Below, piece by piece: positions 16,638 to 26,146 of a stretch of DNA of 64,000 nt (position 1 is its first letter; each line of letters opens with the position of its first letter). A model generated the notes under the pieces. The model saw only the letters and a list, made by a program, of their open reading frames with translations. It searched no databases and was not told the DNA's origin. This DNA is from Actinospica acidithermotolerans (GTDB lineage Bacteria; Actinomycetota; Actinomycetes; Streptomycetales; Catenulisporaceae): assembly GCF_018139625.1 (NCBI RefSeq), contig NZ_JAGSOH010000017.1, forward strand, positions 21,179-85,178, given 5' to 3'. A program made the translations under genes and the position numbers.

Positions 16638-18218
16638 ATGCGTCTTTCACCCACCCCATCGGCGCCCCGCGCGAGCAAGCGGCTCGCAGTACTCGCCTGC
16701 GCCGCCCTCGTGCTCGGCGGGGCCGCGACGGTCAGCGTGCTGTCCGGCGCGGCCGGCGCGGCGACCGTGAACCTGCTGGCGAACCCCGGCTTCGAATCCG
16801 GCAGCCTGACCGGCTGGACCTGCGACTCCGGCACCGGCTCGGTCGTCACCGGCCCCGTCCACTCCGGCAGCTACGCGCTGGCGGGCGCCGCGACCTCGTC
16901 CGACGACGCGCAGTGCACGCAGACCGTCTCCGTCCAGCCGAGCACCAGCTACACGCTGTCCGGCTACGTCGAGGGCTCCTACGTCTACCTCGGCGTCACC
17001 GGCGGCACCGACAACTGGACCCCGTCCGCGACGAGCTGGCAGCAGCTGTCGACGACGTTCACCACGACGTCCTCGCAGACCTCGATCCAGATCTACGTGC
17101 ACGGCTGGTACGCCCAGGGCACGTACTACGCGGACGACCTGGACCTGTCCGGTCCGGCCGGCCCGACCTCGTCCGCCTCGGCCTCCGCCACCGCGACCAC
17201 CCCGACGGCGACCGCGACCGCCACCGCCACCGCCACCGCGTCGAGCTCGCCCACCTCGACGGCCACCGCGTCCTCCAGCCCGACCCCGACCGGCACCGGC
17301 ACGTCCACCGGCGGCTCCGGCTCCTGGACGCACCCGGTCTACTGGATGCCGCTGGACAACGACCCGCAGTCGATCTCCTCGATCGTCGCCGGTTCCGGCG
17401 AGACCGAGTTCAACCTCTCCTTCGTCCTCGACTCCGGCGGCTGCACGCCCGCGTGGGACGGCAGCACCAGCCAGCCGGTCTCCGGCGACACCGCCGTGCT
17501 CGCCGATGTCAACGCCATCCGCGCCGCGGGCGGCGACGTGGCGGTGACCTTCGGCGGCTACAACGGCACCGAGCTCGGCACCAGCTGCGGCTCGGCGTCC
17601 GCCCTGGCCGCCGCGTACCAGGAGGTCGTCACCAAGTACAACCTGACGCACGTCGACTTCGACTACGAGAACGGCGCTCTCGACTCGAACACCGCGATCC
17701 GCTTCGGCGCGATCAAGATCCTCGAGGCAAACAACCCGAACCTCAAGGTCTCGCTCACCGTCCCGATGACCACCGTCGGCTTCCCCGGCACCGGCACCGA
17801 CGAGATCTCGCAGGCCAAGGCCGACGGCGCGCGCCTCGACGTCGTCAACATCATGGACTTCGACACCGGCCTGACCTCCGGCACCGAGACCGCCCAGACC
17901 GAGACCATCGCCGACGACGCCGTCTCGCAGCTGGAGACCATCTACGGGTGGACCTCCGCGCAGGCCTGGTCGCACCTCGGCATCACCCTGATGAACGGCC
18001 ACACCGACCAGCCGTCCGAGCTGTTCGCCCAGTCGGACTTCAGCAACATCCTCGCCTTCGCGCAGGCGAATCACCCGGCGCTGTTCTCCTTCTGGTCGGC
18101 GAACCGCGACTTCGAGTGCCCCGCCGGGGCGGTCGAGCCGTGGGCGCCGGGCACCTGCTCCGAGGTGACCCAGAACGCGTACGACTACACCAAGATCGTG
18201 GTCCAGTACGCGGGCTGA
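16638..18218 (+). CDS. Secreted GH18 chitinase with N-terminal carbohydrate-binding module
   Basis: 526 residues. A signal peptide (to about residue 43) precedes a beta-sandwich module ([20 protein letters not shown]...) of the CBM4/9-like kind. A Thr/Ala/Ser-rich repetitive linker (~175-220) and a GH18 barrel follow. The catalytic signature is VDFDYE with Asp340, Asp342 and the acid Glu344; other barrel strands are DVAVTFGGYNG, VSLTVPMT, VVNIMDFD and LFSFWSANRDF. This is the compact actinobacterial chitinase type related to Streptomyces ChiA/B. It should hydrolyse chitin outside the cell with substrate-assisted retention. Two dre boxes in the promoter and a strong terminator make it a self-contained unit. 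Confidence 0.95.
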   Translation: MRLSPTPSAPRASKRLAVLACAALVLGGAATVSVLSGAAGAATVNLLANPGFESGSLTGWTCDSGTGSVVTGPVHSGSYALAGAATSSDDAQCTQTVSVQPSTSYTLSGYVEGSYVYLGVTGGTDNWTPSATSWQQLSTTFTTTSSQTSIQIYVHGWYAQGTYYADDLDLSGPAGPTSSASASATATTPTATATATATATASSSPTSTATASSSPTPTGTGTSTGGSGSWTHPVYWMPLDNDPQSISSIVAGSGETEFNLSFVLDSGGCTPAWDGSTSQPVSGDTAVLADVNAIRAAGGDVAVTFGGYNGTELGTSCGSASALAAAYQEVVTKYNLTHVDFDYENGALDSNTAIRFGAIKILEANNPNLKVSLTVPMTTVGFPGTGTDEISQAKADGARLDVVNIMDFDTGLTSGTETAQTETIADDAVSQLETIYGWTSAQAWSHLGITLMNGHTDQPSELFAQSDFSNILAFAQANHPALFSFWSANRDFECPAGAVEPWAPGTCSEVTQNAYDYTKIVVQYAG

Positions 18219-18233
18219 GCCCCCGATACCGGC

Positions 18234-18274
18234 CCGGCCGCCCGGATGCGCAGACCGCGCATCCGGGCGGCCGG
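18234..18274 (+). terminator. 18-bp perfect-stem terminator of the chitinase gene
   Basis: CCGGCCGCCCGGATGCGC and GCGCATCCGGGCGGCCGG pair perfectly over 18 bp with loop AGACC, 15 bp past the stop, followed by CTTTCGG. Confidence 0.88.
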
Positions 18275-18297
18275 CTTTCGGACGCCGGCCGGAGCGA

Positions 18298-18303
18298 TAG
18301 GTT
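18298..18303 (+). promoter_or_regulatory. Candidate -10 box (leaderless) of MazG-like gene
   Basis: TAGGTT lies 7 bases before the ATG at 18311, and no Shine-Dalgarno is present. Confidence 0.4.
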
Positions 18304-18310
18304 TCCCGGC

Positions 18311-18667
18311 ATGGACGATGCGACGTGGGAGACGATCGGGCGGCTGGCGGCCTGGCTGGACCGGGGGAGCGCGCTGCCGGCGGAGACGAAGACGATCCTG
18401 CAGATCCTCAAGATCACCGAGGAGGCGGGGGAGGTGGCGGAGGCGCTGATCGGGGTGACGGGGCAGAATCCGCGCAAGGGGTTCTCGCACAGCTGGGCGG
18501 ATGTGGAGGGCGAGCTGTGCGACGTCGTGATCACCGCGATGGTGGCGCTGACCCGCGTTAATCCGGATGCGGCGCGGAGCGTGTTCCGGCAGCATCTGGC
18601 GGCAGTGGCGGCGCGCGTGGACGAGAGCGCGGCCGCCGGGACGAGCGGAGAACAGGGGACGCGATGA
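18311..18667 (+). CDS. MazG-like NTP pyrophosphohydrolase
   Basis: 118 residues with a single all-alpha MazG-like domain. ILKITEEAGEVAEALIGV gives the ExxE of the first metal-binding helix, and DVEGELCDVVITAMVALTRV gives the second ExxxD. Such proteins hydrolyse (deoxy)nucleoside triphosphates to monophosphates and pyrophosphate using Mg2+, usually as pool sanitisers. The start at 18311 has no ribosome site but a TAGGTT -10 box 7 bases upstream. The stop overlaps the next ATG (ATGA), so it is translationally coupled to the GNAT gene. Confidence 0.85.
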   Translation: MDDATWETIGRLAAWLDRGSALPAETKTILQILKITEEAGEVAEALIGVTGQNPRKGFSHSWADVEGELCDVVITAMVALTRVNPDAARSVFRQHLAAVAARVDESAAAGTSGEQGTR

Positions 18668-19203
18668 CTGCGCGTATTCGGATTGCGGAGGCGGACGACG
18701 CGGCGGCGGTGCTGCGGATGTTCGACGGGATCGTGGAGTGGCTCGAGTCGCTCGGGCGCACCGGGCAGTGGGGGACGGACCGCTGGTCGCAGACGCCGCA
18801 GCAGGTGGAGCGGCTGACGGGACAGATCGAGCGCGGGGAGCTGCGGATCGCCGAGGAGGGGCCGGCGCACGCGCCCGAGTTGCTCGGCGTGATCGCGCTG
18901 TCGGAGAAGTGCGGTACGTACGTGAGCCCGCCGCCGGAGCCGGAGCTGTACATCAATCTGCTCGGCACGTCGCGGGCGGCGAAGGGCCGCGACATCGGCG
19001 GACTGCTGCTCGCGCACGCGCGGGCCGAGGCGCGGCGGCGCGGGCTGCGGCTGCTGCGGGTGGACTGCTACGCGGGCGGCGACCGGCGGCTCAACCGCTG
19101 GTACGTCGACCAGGGCTTCACCGAGGTGGGGCCGTTCGTCGTCCAGCGGACGGGCAGGCCGGACTGGCCGGGGATGCTGCTGCAGGAGTACCTGGACAGC
19201 TGA
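18664..19203 (+). CDS. GNAT acetyltransferase
   Basis: 179 residues in a single GNAT domain. LYINLLGTSRAAKGRDIGGLLLAHARAEAR is the acetyl-CoA-binding A motif region, with a slightly unusual RDIGGLLL in place of RGxGxG. RRLNRWYVDQGFTEVG is the B motif. The N terminus (IRIAEADDAAAVLRMFDGI) is standard. Substrate is unknown; the coupling to a MazG-like enzyme does not indicate one. It overlaps the preceding gene by 4 bp. Confidence 0.85.
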   Translation: MTARIRIAEADDAAAVLRMFDGIVEWLESLGRTGQWGTDRWSQTPQQVERLTGQIERGELRIAEEGPAHAPELLGVIALSEKCGTYVSPPPEPELYINLLGTSRAAKGRDIGGLLLAHARAEARRRGLRLLRVDCYAGGDRRLNRWYVDQGFTEVGPFVVQRTGRPDWPGMLLQEYLDS

Positions 19204-19269
19204 GCGTCGCATCGTGGGATACTGATCGACTCATAGTGTTTTCCTGACTGTCGACCGCGGGCGGGCCTG

Positions 19270-20112
19270 ATGCCGAACATCATGTGGACGTGGCAGCAGG
19301 CCGCTGCGGTCGCCGGGGTCCTCGCCGCCGTCTGGGGCGTGCTCAAGGCGCGCGGCGCGGCCCCGCGGGCGCGGCCGTTCGTGTACGAGGCCGCGTTGAT
19401 CATCCTGCTCTACGGGCTGTGGCAGCTCGTCGGCAGCCTCTCCGGCGGCGGCGACTATTCGGCGATCTCGCGCGCGAAGTGGATCTGGAACGCCGAGCGC
19501 TCGGCCGGGTTGCCGAGCGAGCGGACGCTGCAGGGCTGGATCCTGCCGCATCCCATCCTCGTGCAGGCTGCGAACCTCTACTACGCGACGATGCACTTCA
19601 CCGTGCTCATCGTCTTCCTGGTCTGGCTCTTCTCCCGGCACCGCGACCTCTACGGGCGCTGGCGGACGGTGCTCGCGCTGCTCACGCTCTCCTGCCTGCT
19701 GATCCAGTTCCTGCCGGTCGCGCCGCCGCGGATGGTCCCGTCGACAGGGATGGTGGACACGGCGGTCGTCTACCACCAGTCCGTCTACGGCACGATGGGC
19801 GGCTTCGAGGCGGACGCGCTGTCCGCGATGCCGTCCGTGCACGTGGGGTGGGCCGTGCTGGTGGCGATCGCGGTGTGTTCGGTCACGAAGTCGCGCTGGC
19901 GCGCTCTGGCCGTGCTGCACGCGGCGCTGACGGTCTTCGTGGTCGTCGTCACCGGCAACCACTTCTGGGCGGACGGGATCGTGGCCTGCGTGCTGCTGCT
20001 GGCCGCGCTCGGCGCGGAGCGGACGGGGCGCAGGCTCTGGCAGCGTGCTGCGACGCGCGCGGTATCCACCGATTCGCCCGAATCCTCGGCGAACCTCGTT
20101 GACGTAGCGTGA
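19270..20112 (+). CDS. PAP2-superfamily integral membrane phosphatase/transferase
   Basis: 280 residues with about six membrane helices and the three PAP2 phosphatase motifs in the inositol-phosphorylceramide-synthase-like order: APPRMVP, MPSVHVGWAV with the catalytic His, and VTGNHFWADG. It should act on lipid phosphates or phospholipid head groups at the membrane. The ATG at 19270 lacks a strong ribosome site. It runs convergently into the GH28 gene; a hairpin at 20146-20168 separates them. Confidence 0.88.
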   Translation: MPNIMWTWQQAAAVAGVLAAVWGVLKARGAAPRARPFVYEAALIILLYGLWQLVGSLSGGGDYSAISRAKWIWNAERSAGLPSERTLQGWILPHPILVQAANLYYATMHFTVLIVFLVWLFSRHRDLYGRWRTVLALLTLSCLLIQFLPVAPPRMVPSTGMVDTAVVYHQSVYGTMGGFEADALSAMPSVHVGWAVLVAIAVCSVTKSRWRALAVLHAALTVFVVVVTGNHFWADGIVACVLLLAALGAERTGRRLWQRAATRAVSTDSPESSANLVDVA

Positions 20113-20145
20113 CCGCCGGGCCCGCGCCGCGGTGGCGAGGGCGGC

Positions 20146-20168
20146 CGGGGCTTGTTTGAAAAGCCCCG
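20146..20168. terminator. Bidirectional hairpin between PAP2 and GH28 genes
   Basis: CGGGGCTT and AAGCCCCG form an 8-bp stem around GTTTGAA, 34 bp past the PAP2 stop. The short TTGTTTGAAAA context supports a factor-independent terminator. Confidence 0.6.
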
Positions 20169-20189
20169 AAAGGGCCGGTGAATGTTGCC

Positions 20190-20205
20190 GGATATCCGGA
20201 TATCC
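20190..20205. promoter_or_regulatory. 16-bp perfect palindrome in convergent intergenic region
   Basis: GGATATCCGGATATCC equals its own reverse complement. It sits between two convergent genes (20113-20370), so it is not an obvious promoter operator. It may be a protein-binding site or part of a terminator. Confidence 0.4.
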
Positions 20206-20370
20206 TGCCCAAGGTCCTGGAGGCCGCGGTCGGGTGGAGCCCCCGATCGCACCAGCTGCCCTCCGAAGACGCCCGCGCCCCGACCTTCCGACCCGGCGAA
20301 CCGGGGCGGGGGTCGGGGCGCGAGCGTATGACGCGGGCACTCGGCCGGATCGGCGGCCGGCCGGACCAGG

Positions 20371-21873
20371 TCAGCCGGTGGTGACCGCGGTGCCGTCGAT
20401 GGTGACGTCGACGAGCTCGAAATCGTCGACGAACTCGAGCGTGTTCGAACCGGTCATCGTGGCGAGGACGAAGTCCTGCAGCAGCACGGCGCCGACGTGG
20501 TCCTCGGTGTAGCCGATGACGTCCCACGCCGCGGTGGCCGTCCCGACGTTCCAATACAGAAGGTTGATATCGGTGACATCGGGGTAGTACGTGCCGGTGT
20601 CGCCCTCGCCGTAGGTGTAGTCGATGAGCAGCGCCGGGCCGCCGATCGTCGGCGCGCTCACCCGGAAGATGTTGCTGTCCTCGATGTAGCCGCCGCGCAC
20701 GGAGTTGGTCTTGAGCCGGTGCCCGGCCAGCAGTCCCGTGCTGGACAGGACCAGGTCGCGGCCGTAGACGTGCGCGACGCCCCCGGTCATCTCGGAGCCG
20801 ATCGTCACGCCGCCGTGGCCGTTGGCGCACTGCGTGTTCTGGATGACCAGGTCGGTGCAGGGCACGTTCACCCGGCGGCCGTCCGCGTTCCGGCCCGCCT
20901 TGATCGCCATGCAGTCGTCGCCCGCCGAGATGGAGCAGTGGTCGATGACGACGCGGGTGCACGACTCGGGGTCGATGCCGTCGGTGTTCGGGCCCGTCGT
21001 CGGGCCGACCGTCACACCCTCGACGATCACGTCCTGCGAGAGCGTCGGGTGCAGGTGCCAGAAAGGCGAGTTGACGAACGTGACGCCCTGCAGAAGCACG
21101 CGCTCGCAGTTGTAGGGCTCGATCATGGTCGGCGGCAGGTAGTAGCCGGCCCCCATGATCCGCTGCGCGACCGGCACATCGTCGTCGGCGTACGCCTGGA
21201 GCACGTTCCAGCCGGGCGTCTCGAGGGACTTCCACGCCCACCAGTTGCTCGTCGACGCCTGGCCGTCCAGCGTGCCGTCGCCGGTGATGGCGATGTCGGT
21301 CGCGCCGTACGCGTAGACGTTGGGGGAGTAGTTGTAGCACTCGATGCCCTGCCAGCGCGTGTATACGAGCGGGTAGTCCGCCGGGTCGGTGCTGAACAGG
21401 ACCGTCACCCCGGCCGGCACGTGCAGTTCGATGCGCGACCGCAGGTGGATCGGGCCGGTGAGGTAGGACGCGGTTCCGGTCGCCGGGTCGGCCGGCAGCA
21501 CGACGCGTCCGCCGCCGCCGCGGGACGCCGCCGCGATGGCGGCCGCGATCGCCGCGGTGTCGTCGGTGACGCCGTCGCCGACCGCGCCGAAGTCCGTGAC
21601 CGGGAAATCGCGGCGCGGGATGCGCGGCCGCCGGGTCTGGCAGTAGATCCGATCGGCGGCACGGTCCTGCGGCAGGTCGCGCGGCCCTGCCTGGTCCGCG
21701 CACCCGCGGCCGGCGAACCACGCGGCCGGGGGCCGCTCGGCCGGGTCGAGGTCGTCGAAGCGCGCGGCCGACGCGTCGGCCGAGGCGGTGCCGGGCAGCA
21801 GCGCAACGGTGGCGGCCGCGCCGGAGGCGGCCGCGGCGATGAGCAGGGTGCGACGATCAAAGGTGGGAGACAT
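20371..21873 (-). CDS. Secreted GH28 glycoside hydrolase (polygalacturonase family), Tat-type signal
   Basis: 500 residues. The N terminus has a twin-arginine signal (DRRTLLIAAAASGAAATVALL). A right-handed beta-helix of the pectate-lyase-3/GH28 type begins at FPVTDFGAVGDGVTDDTAAI. All four GH28 catalytic blocks are present: PNTDGID, AGDDCMAIK, GHGGVTIGSE and HRLKT. It should hydrolyse alpha-1,4-galacturonosyl or rhamnogalacturonan bonds by inversion. AAGGA lies 5 bases before the ATG at 21873. It is the last gene of the leftward transporter/dehydratase operon, 8 bp after permease 2, an unusual place for an exported hydrolase and a strong hint at the operon's substrate. Confidence 0.93.
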   Translation of the reverse strand: MSPTFDRRTLLIAAAASGAAATVALLPGTASADASAARFDDLDPAERPPAAWFAGRGCADQAGPRDLPQDRAADRIYCQTRRPRIPRRDFPVTDFGAVGDGVTDDTAAIAAAIAAASRGGGGRVVLPADPATGTASYLTGPIHLRSRIELHVPAGVTVLFSTDPADYPLVYTRWQGIECYNYSPNVYAYGATDIAITGDGTLDGQASTSNWWAWKSLETPGWNVLQAYADDDVPVAQRIMGAGYYLPPTMIEPYNCERVLLQGVTFVNSPFWHLHPTLSQDVIVEGVTVGPTTGPNTDGIDPESCTRVVIDHCSISAGDDCMAIKAGRNADGRRVNVPCTDLVIQNTQCANGHGGVTIGSEMTGGVAHVYGRDLVLSSTGLLAGHRLKTNSVRGGYIEDSNIFRVSAPTIGGPALLIDYTYGEGDTGTYYPDVTDINLLYWNVGTATAAWDVIGYTEDHVGAVLLQDFVLATMTGSNTLEFVDDFELVDVTIDGTAVTTG

Positions 21874-21881
21874 CTTCGTCC

Positions 21882-22742
21882 TTAGTCCCGTGAACGTGCG
21901 ACGAGTTGGGTGGGGTTGACGAAACGCAGCGCGATCACCAGCAGCACCAGCATCGAGCCGGTGTAGATGACCGCCATCGCGTCGATGTTCTGGGCGGTGC
22001 GGATGCCCGCCGAGGTCGCGGCGGAGAACAGGCTCACCACGAGCGTCTGGCTGGTCGGCCCGGCGGTGAGGAACGTCAGCTCGAACATGCCGAACGTGCG
22101 CACCAGCACGAGGATCCCGGCCGCCAGCATGCCCGGCAGCAGCAGCGGCGCGATGATCCGGCCGAGCACGCTGCGGGTCGGCGCGCCGCACATCCGCGCG
22201 GCCTGTTCCAGCCGCGGGTCGATCTGCTCGATGAACGGCGTCATCGTGTAGACCACGAACGGGACCGACGGCACCAGGTTGGCCGCGACCACGCCGGTGA
22301 ACGAGCCCGCCAGGTGCACCTTGTAGAGCATCGTGGCGAGCGGGATGCCGTACGCGATCGGCGGCACCAGGATCGGCAGCACGAACAGCAGCATCACGGC
22401 CCGCTTGCCGGGGAAGTCGCGCCGGGCGAGCGCGTAGGACGCCGGCACGCCGATCAGCAGCGAGAGCCCGACGACCAGCAGGGTGATCTGGAAGGTGACG
22501 GTCATGACCTGGCCGAGGTCGAACTCGTCCCAGGCCTGGGAGTAGTTCGAGGTCGTATACCCTGTGGGCGTCCAGCCGCTGAACCAGGTCTTGCCGACCG
22601 AGTCCAGGACCACGGACCCGATCACGCCGAGCACATTCACCAGGAAGAACACGACCAGGGCCCAGACCAGCCAGCTGCCCGGCCGCATCCGCAGGGCGCG
22701 CCGCTCCCGCCGCGCACCCGCGGCCTGCGCGATGGCCGCCAT
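21882..22742 (-). CDS. ABC importer permease 2 (PotC/FbpB type)
   Basis: 286 residues, six predicted membrane helices. The cytoplasmic EAA loop reads DPRLEQAARMCGAPTRSVLG followed by RIIAPLL, the coupling helix that contacts the ATPase. It is the downstream permease of a heterodimeric pair; its start overlaps the stop of permease 1 by one base (TGATG). By family it resembles spermidine/iron/2-aminoethylphosphonate permeases. Gene context points to an organic acid or oligogalacturonide substrate. Confidence 0.92.
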   Translation of the reverse strand: MAAIAQAAGARRERRALRMRPGSWLVWALVVFFLVNVLGVIGSVVLDSVGKTWFSGWTPTGYTTSNYSQAWDEFDLGQVMTVTFQITLLVVGLSLLIGVPASYALARRDFPGKRAVMLLFVLPILVPPIAYGIPLATMLYKVHLAGSFTGVVAANLVPSVPFVVYTMTPFIEQIDPRLEQAARMCGAPTRSVLGRIIAPLLLPGMLAAGILVLVRTFGMFELTFLTAGPTSQTLVVSLFSAATSAGIRTAQNIDAMAVIYTGSMLVLLVIALRFVNPTQLVARSRD

Positions 22743-23656
22743 CAGCCCTTGCCTCCCGTCGAACCGGTGTAGAAGAACCTGCGCACGCCCATCACGAGGC
22801 CGATGACCAGCAGCATCGCGGCGGTCATGATCATCGCGTCGGCGCAGCCCTGCGGGTAGTTGAAGTTCTGCAGGGCCTGCTCGTAGGCCTCGATCGAGAT
22901 CACGTGCGTCCTGCCGTCGGGGTCGCCCACCATGATCGCCGACGGGAAGACGGAGAACGCGAGCACGAACGTGAGGCAGAACGTGGTCAGCAGGCCCGGC
23001 AGCAGCAGCGGGAAGGTGACGAACCGGAAGCGCTGCCACCAGCCCGCGCCGAGCGTCGCCGCCGCCTTCTCCAGCGCCGGGTGGATGCCGGAGAGATACG
23101 AGTGGGTGAGCAGGAAGGCGAACGGGAAACCGCTGATGATCAGCGAGAACAGCACGCCCCAGTAGTCGTTGACGAGCGTGATCGGATGCCCCGCGCCGAC
23201 CAGGCCGAGCTTCTGCAGGGTCAGGTTGAACCAGCCGACCGGCCCGAAGTACTCGAGGATGCCCTCCGCCGTGAGCACGGTCCCGAGCGTGATCGGCACG
23301 ACGAGCAGCGTCAGCAGCAGCCGCTTGCCGCGGAAGTCGCCGCGCATCCGGTAGGAGATCGGCACGGACAGGCCGACGTTGATCAGCGACGCGGGGATCG
23401 CGAGGCCGAGCGTCGTCCAGATCGTGCCTTCGGAGAACGAGTCGCCGAAGAACGCCGAGTACGCGCCGAACACGCCGCCCTTGGCCGGCTGGAACGACAG
23501 GCCGAGGCCGTAGATGAACGGGTAGCAGAACAGCGCCGCCATCGCGATCACGCCGGGGAGCAGGAGCAGCAGGGTTCTGTCGACGCCGCGCTCGGCGAGC
23601 CGGTGCCGGAGGGCGGCCTTCGGGGCGTCGGCCACGGTCACGGTCGCGGCGCTCAT
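22742..23656 (-). CDS. ABC importer permease 1 (PotB type)
   Basis: 304 residues, six membrane helices starting at TLLLLLPGVIAMAALFCYPF. The EAA loop is HPALEKAAATLGAGWWQRFR followed by FVTFPLLLPG. With the gene at 21882-22742 it forms the membrane channel of one importer. It overlaps the ATPase gene by 4 bp (ATGA). Confidence 0.93.
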   Translation of the reverse strand: MSAATVTVADAPKAALRHRLAERGVDRTLLLLLPGVIAMAALFCYPFIYGLGLSFQPAKGGVFGAYSAFFGDSFSEGTIWTTLGLAIPASLINVGLSVPISYRMRGDFRGKRLLLTLLVVPITLGTVLTAEGILEYFGPVGWFNLTLQKLGLVGAGHPITLVNDYWGVLFSLIISGFPFAFLLTHSYLSGIHPALEKAAATLGAGWWQRFRFVTFPLLLPGLLTTFCLTFVLAFSVFPSAIMVGDPDGRTHVISIEAYEQALQNFNYPQGCADAMIMTAAMLLVIGLVMGVRRFFYTGSTGGKG

Positions 23657-24813
23657 CCGGCCTCACCCGGATCCTCGGCCGCCCCGCCTGCTTCGGCATT
23701 CTCCGCCGCGAAGACGAGCGCCCGCCGCGGATCCACCGTCAACGACAGCCGATCTCCTGGGGCGACCCGCTCCGGCGTACGCAGGTGCACGCGGCTTCCG
23801 GCGCGGGTGAGCGCGTCGACCTGGAACTCGCGGCCGTGGTACTCGACGACCTCGGCGACCGCCTCGAACGCCGCATCGGCCTCGCCGGCCGCGATCTTCA
23901 AATCCTCCGGCCGCACGGCCACCTGGACCGATGCGCCCGCGGTCACTGCCGCGGACACCGTGCCGGCGAACTTCACGCCGTCGCCGACCACCGTCGCCGC
24001 GCCCGCGTCCACCGACTCGGCCCGCAAGCTCAGGATATTGCGGTACCCCATGAAAGCCGCCACGTACGCGCTGCGCGGCGACTCGTACAGTTCGGAGGGC
24101 GTCCCGACCTGCGCGACGCGGCCCGCGTTCAGCACGACCAGGCGGTCGGCGAGCGAGAGCGCCTCCTCCTGGTCGTGCGTGACGTAGAGCGTGGTGAGGC
24201 CGAACTCCTGGTGGATGCGGCGAATCTCCGCGCGCATGTCCAGCCGCAGCGCCGCGTCGAGGTTCGAGAGCGGCTCGTCCATCAGGACCAGCGGCGGCTC
24301 CAGCACGATCGCGCGCGCGATCGCGACACGCTGCTGCTGGCCGCCGGAGAGCTGGCCCGGCAGCTTGTGCGCGTGCTCGTTCAGGCGGACGAGATCGAGC
24401 ACAGCGCTCACCCGGCGCTCGGTCTCCGCCTTCGAGACCTTCCGCATGCGCAGGCCGAACGCGATGTTCCGGCGCACGCTCAGGTGCGGGAAGAGCGCGT
24501 AGTTCTGGAAGACCATCCCGAAGCCGCGCTTCTCCGGCGGCAGCGTGTCGATGCGCCGTCCGTCGAGCTCGATCGAGCCCGCGGTCAGCGGCAGCAGGCC
24601 GGCGATCGAGTTGAGCGCGGTCGTCTTGCCGCAGCCGGAGGGTCCGAGCAGCGCGATGAACTCGCCGCCGCGGACGGTCAGGTCGAGCGGGTGGAGTGCG
24701 GTGTGCGCGCCGTACGCGCGGCTGATCCCCTGCAGTCGCAGCTCATTGAATCGCTGCGCGTCCAGGGTCTTGGCGGGGGTCTGTGCCGTGTCGGTCATCT
24801 CGGTCGTCGTCAC
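23653..24813 (-). CDS. ABC importer ATPase (PotA/UgpC type)
   Basis: 386 residues. It has Walker [14 protein letters not shown]-loop [13 protein letters not shown], signature LSGGQQQR, Walker [13 protein letters not shown] and H-loop [12 protein letters not shown]-terminal TOBE regulatory domain runs from about residue 255. It powers the importer made of the two permeases and the binding protein. I chose the GTG at 24813, whose GTGA overlaps the stop of the binding-protein gene; ATG 24798 is an in-frame alternative. Such ATPases may serve several importers, but here one dedicated set is present. Confidence 0.95.
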   Translation of the reverse strand: MTTTEMTDTAQTPAKTLDAQRFNELRLQGISRAYGAHTALHPLDLTVRGGEFIALLGPSGCGKTTALNSIAGLLPLTAGSIELDGRRIDTLPPEKRGFGMVFQNYALFPHLSVRRNIAFGLRMRKVSKAETERRVSAVLDLVRLNEHAHKLPGQLSGGQQQRVAIARAIVLEPPLVLMDEPLSNLDAALRLDMRAEIRRIHQEFGLTTLYVTHDQEEALSLADRLVVLNAGRVAQVGTPSELYESPRSAYVAAFMGYRNILSLRAESVDAGAATVVGDGVKFAGTVSAAVTAGASVQVAVRPEDLKIAAGEADAAFEAVAEVVEYHGREFQVDALTRAGSRVHLRTPERVAPGDRLSLTVDPRRALVFAAENAEAGGAAEDPGEAG

Positions 24814-26048
24814 TTCGTGCTGCCGATGTGCTTGTCCCACAGGTCGAACGCGGTGACCTGCGCGGTGGCGGGCAGCGAGTTCTTCATCGGGTACTGCGTC
24901 ATCCAGGTGTCGAACTCCGGCTCGCCGTACGTCGAGATGACCTCCTGCGAGGACGCGGGCGCCTGCGAGATCGTCACGCCCTTGACCGCCGGCCCCGGGT
25001 AGAAGTAGCCCTTGTCGTACGTCACGGCCTGCGCCGACGGCGTCAGGATGTAGGCCAGCAGAGCCAACCCCGCGATCAGCGTGTCGTTCGAGACGCCCTT
25101 CGGGATGACGCCGAACTGCGCGTCGGTCACCCAGGTCATGTTCTGGAACTTGGCCACGGCCATCGACTTCGGCACCGTGCCGAGCGCGCGCGGGTTGATG
25201 TACCAGCCGGTCGTCGACGCGATCAGGTCCGCGGTCCCGGCGGCCAGGTTCTTCATGGTGGCCGTGGTGCCGGAGGGGTACTGGTCGATGTACTTGTTCA
25301 GCTCGGTCAGGTAGGCCCAGGTCTTCGACCAGCCGTTGGTCGGGTCGGCCGGATCCGAGTCGCCGAGCAGGTACGGCAGGCCCATCAGCCAGGTGCGTCC
25401 GGGGCCGGAGTTGCGCGGCCGCGCGTACTGGTACTTGCCGGGGTTCGCCTGCGCCCAGGCGAGCAGCGCGTCGGTGGTGGCCGGCGGCGTCGCCACCTTG
25501 GCCGGGTTGTACTCGATCAGCGGGCCGCTCGGGTACCAGACGATCTCGATGCCCTGGTCCTGCGCGAGGGTCGCCATGCTCGCCGCGGCCGTCTGGTAGT
25601 TCGACATCAGGCCCGGGAAGAACTGGTCGTAGTACGTCTTGAGGTTCACGTACAGGCCGTCGGTGATGCCTGAGGCCAGCGCGTCGGTCCCGGTGAGCAC
25701 GAGCGAGGTCTGCACGTTGCCGCCGGCCTGCTCCGCCTTGAGCTTCGCGGGCACGTCCGGCGCGGTGCCGGTGGTGTACGTGATGTTGGAGACGATGTGC
25801 GGGTTGGCCGCGGCGAAGGCCTGGATCGCGGGCTTGGTCAGCGCCAGGTTGCCGGCCACGTCGAGGATGTTGAGCGTCACCGGCGAGCTCGGGGTGGCGG
25901 CCAGGGAGGCCGCCGGGCTGCTGCTGGAGACACTCGAGCTGGGCGCGGAGCACGAGGACAGCAGGGGTGTGACAGCGGCTGCGCCTACGGCGAGCCCGGC
26001 GGTGCCGAGCAGGGTGCGCCGGTTCAGGGCAGGCTGGGGTGAGGACAT
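24810..26048 (-). CDS. ABC importer substrate-binding lipoprotein (Tat signal)
   Basis: 412 residues. The N terminus combines a twin-arginine motif (NRRTLLGTAGL) and lipobox LSSC, so it is a Tat-exported lipoprotein on the outer face of the membrane. The mature part has the alpha/beta folds of extracellular binding proteins of the spermidine/Fe(III)/phosphonate cluster (IEIVWYPSGPLIEYNPAKV, ARPRNSGPGRTWLMGLPY). Ligand is unknown; operon partners suggest a sugar acid or pectin fragment. The Tat route implies folding before export. It starts 98 bp after the dehydratase gene, leaving room for a secondary promoter. Confidence 0.88.
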   Translation of the reverse strand: MSSPQPALNRRTLLGTAGLAVGAAAVTPLLSSCSAPSSSVSSSSPAASLAATPSSPVTLNILDVAGNLALTKPAIQAFAAANPHIVSNITYTTGTAPDVPAKLKAEQAGGNVQTSLVLTGTDALASGITDGLYVNLKTYYDQFFPGLMSNYQTAAASMATLAQDQGIEIVWYPSGPLIEYNPAKVATPPATTDALLAWAQANPGKYQYARPRNSGPGRTWLMGLPYLLGDSDPADPTNGWSKTWAYLTELNKYIDQYPSGTTATMKNLAAGTADLIASTTGWYINPRALGTVPKSMAVAKFQNMTWVTDAQFGVIPKGVSNDTLIAGLALLAYILTPSAQAVTYDKGYFYPGPAVKGVTISQAPASSQEVISTYGEPEFDTWMTQYPMKNSLPATAQVTAFDLWDKHIGSTK

Positions 26049-26103
26049 GGTGAACCGCCTTTGGTCCATTGATGTTTTCTGGGTTGGCTGTGCCGTCGAA
26101 GCG

Positions 26104-26120
26104 ACCGACGGGATGTCGGT
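26104..26120 (-). terminator. Small hairpin between ilvD-like and binding-protein genes
   Basis: ACCGAC / GTCGGT, 6 bp with a 5-base loop. It is too weak for full termination but could tune the ratio of upstream enzyme to downstream transporter mRNA. Confidence 0.25.
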
Positions 26121-26146
26121 TGGTGCGCTTGGAGCCCGTGGAGCGC

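Noticed and set aside
20113..20370. Small ORFs in the PAP2/GH28 intergenic region
   Set aside because: They lack ribosome sites and domains, and the region is explained by convergent terminators and one palindrome.
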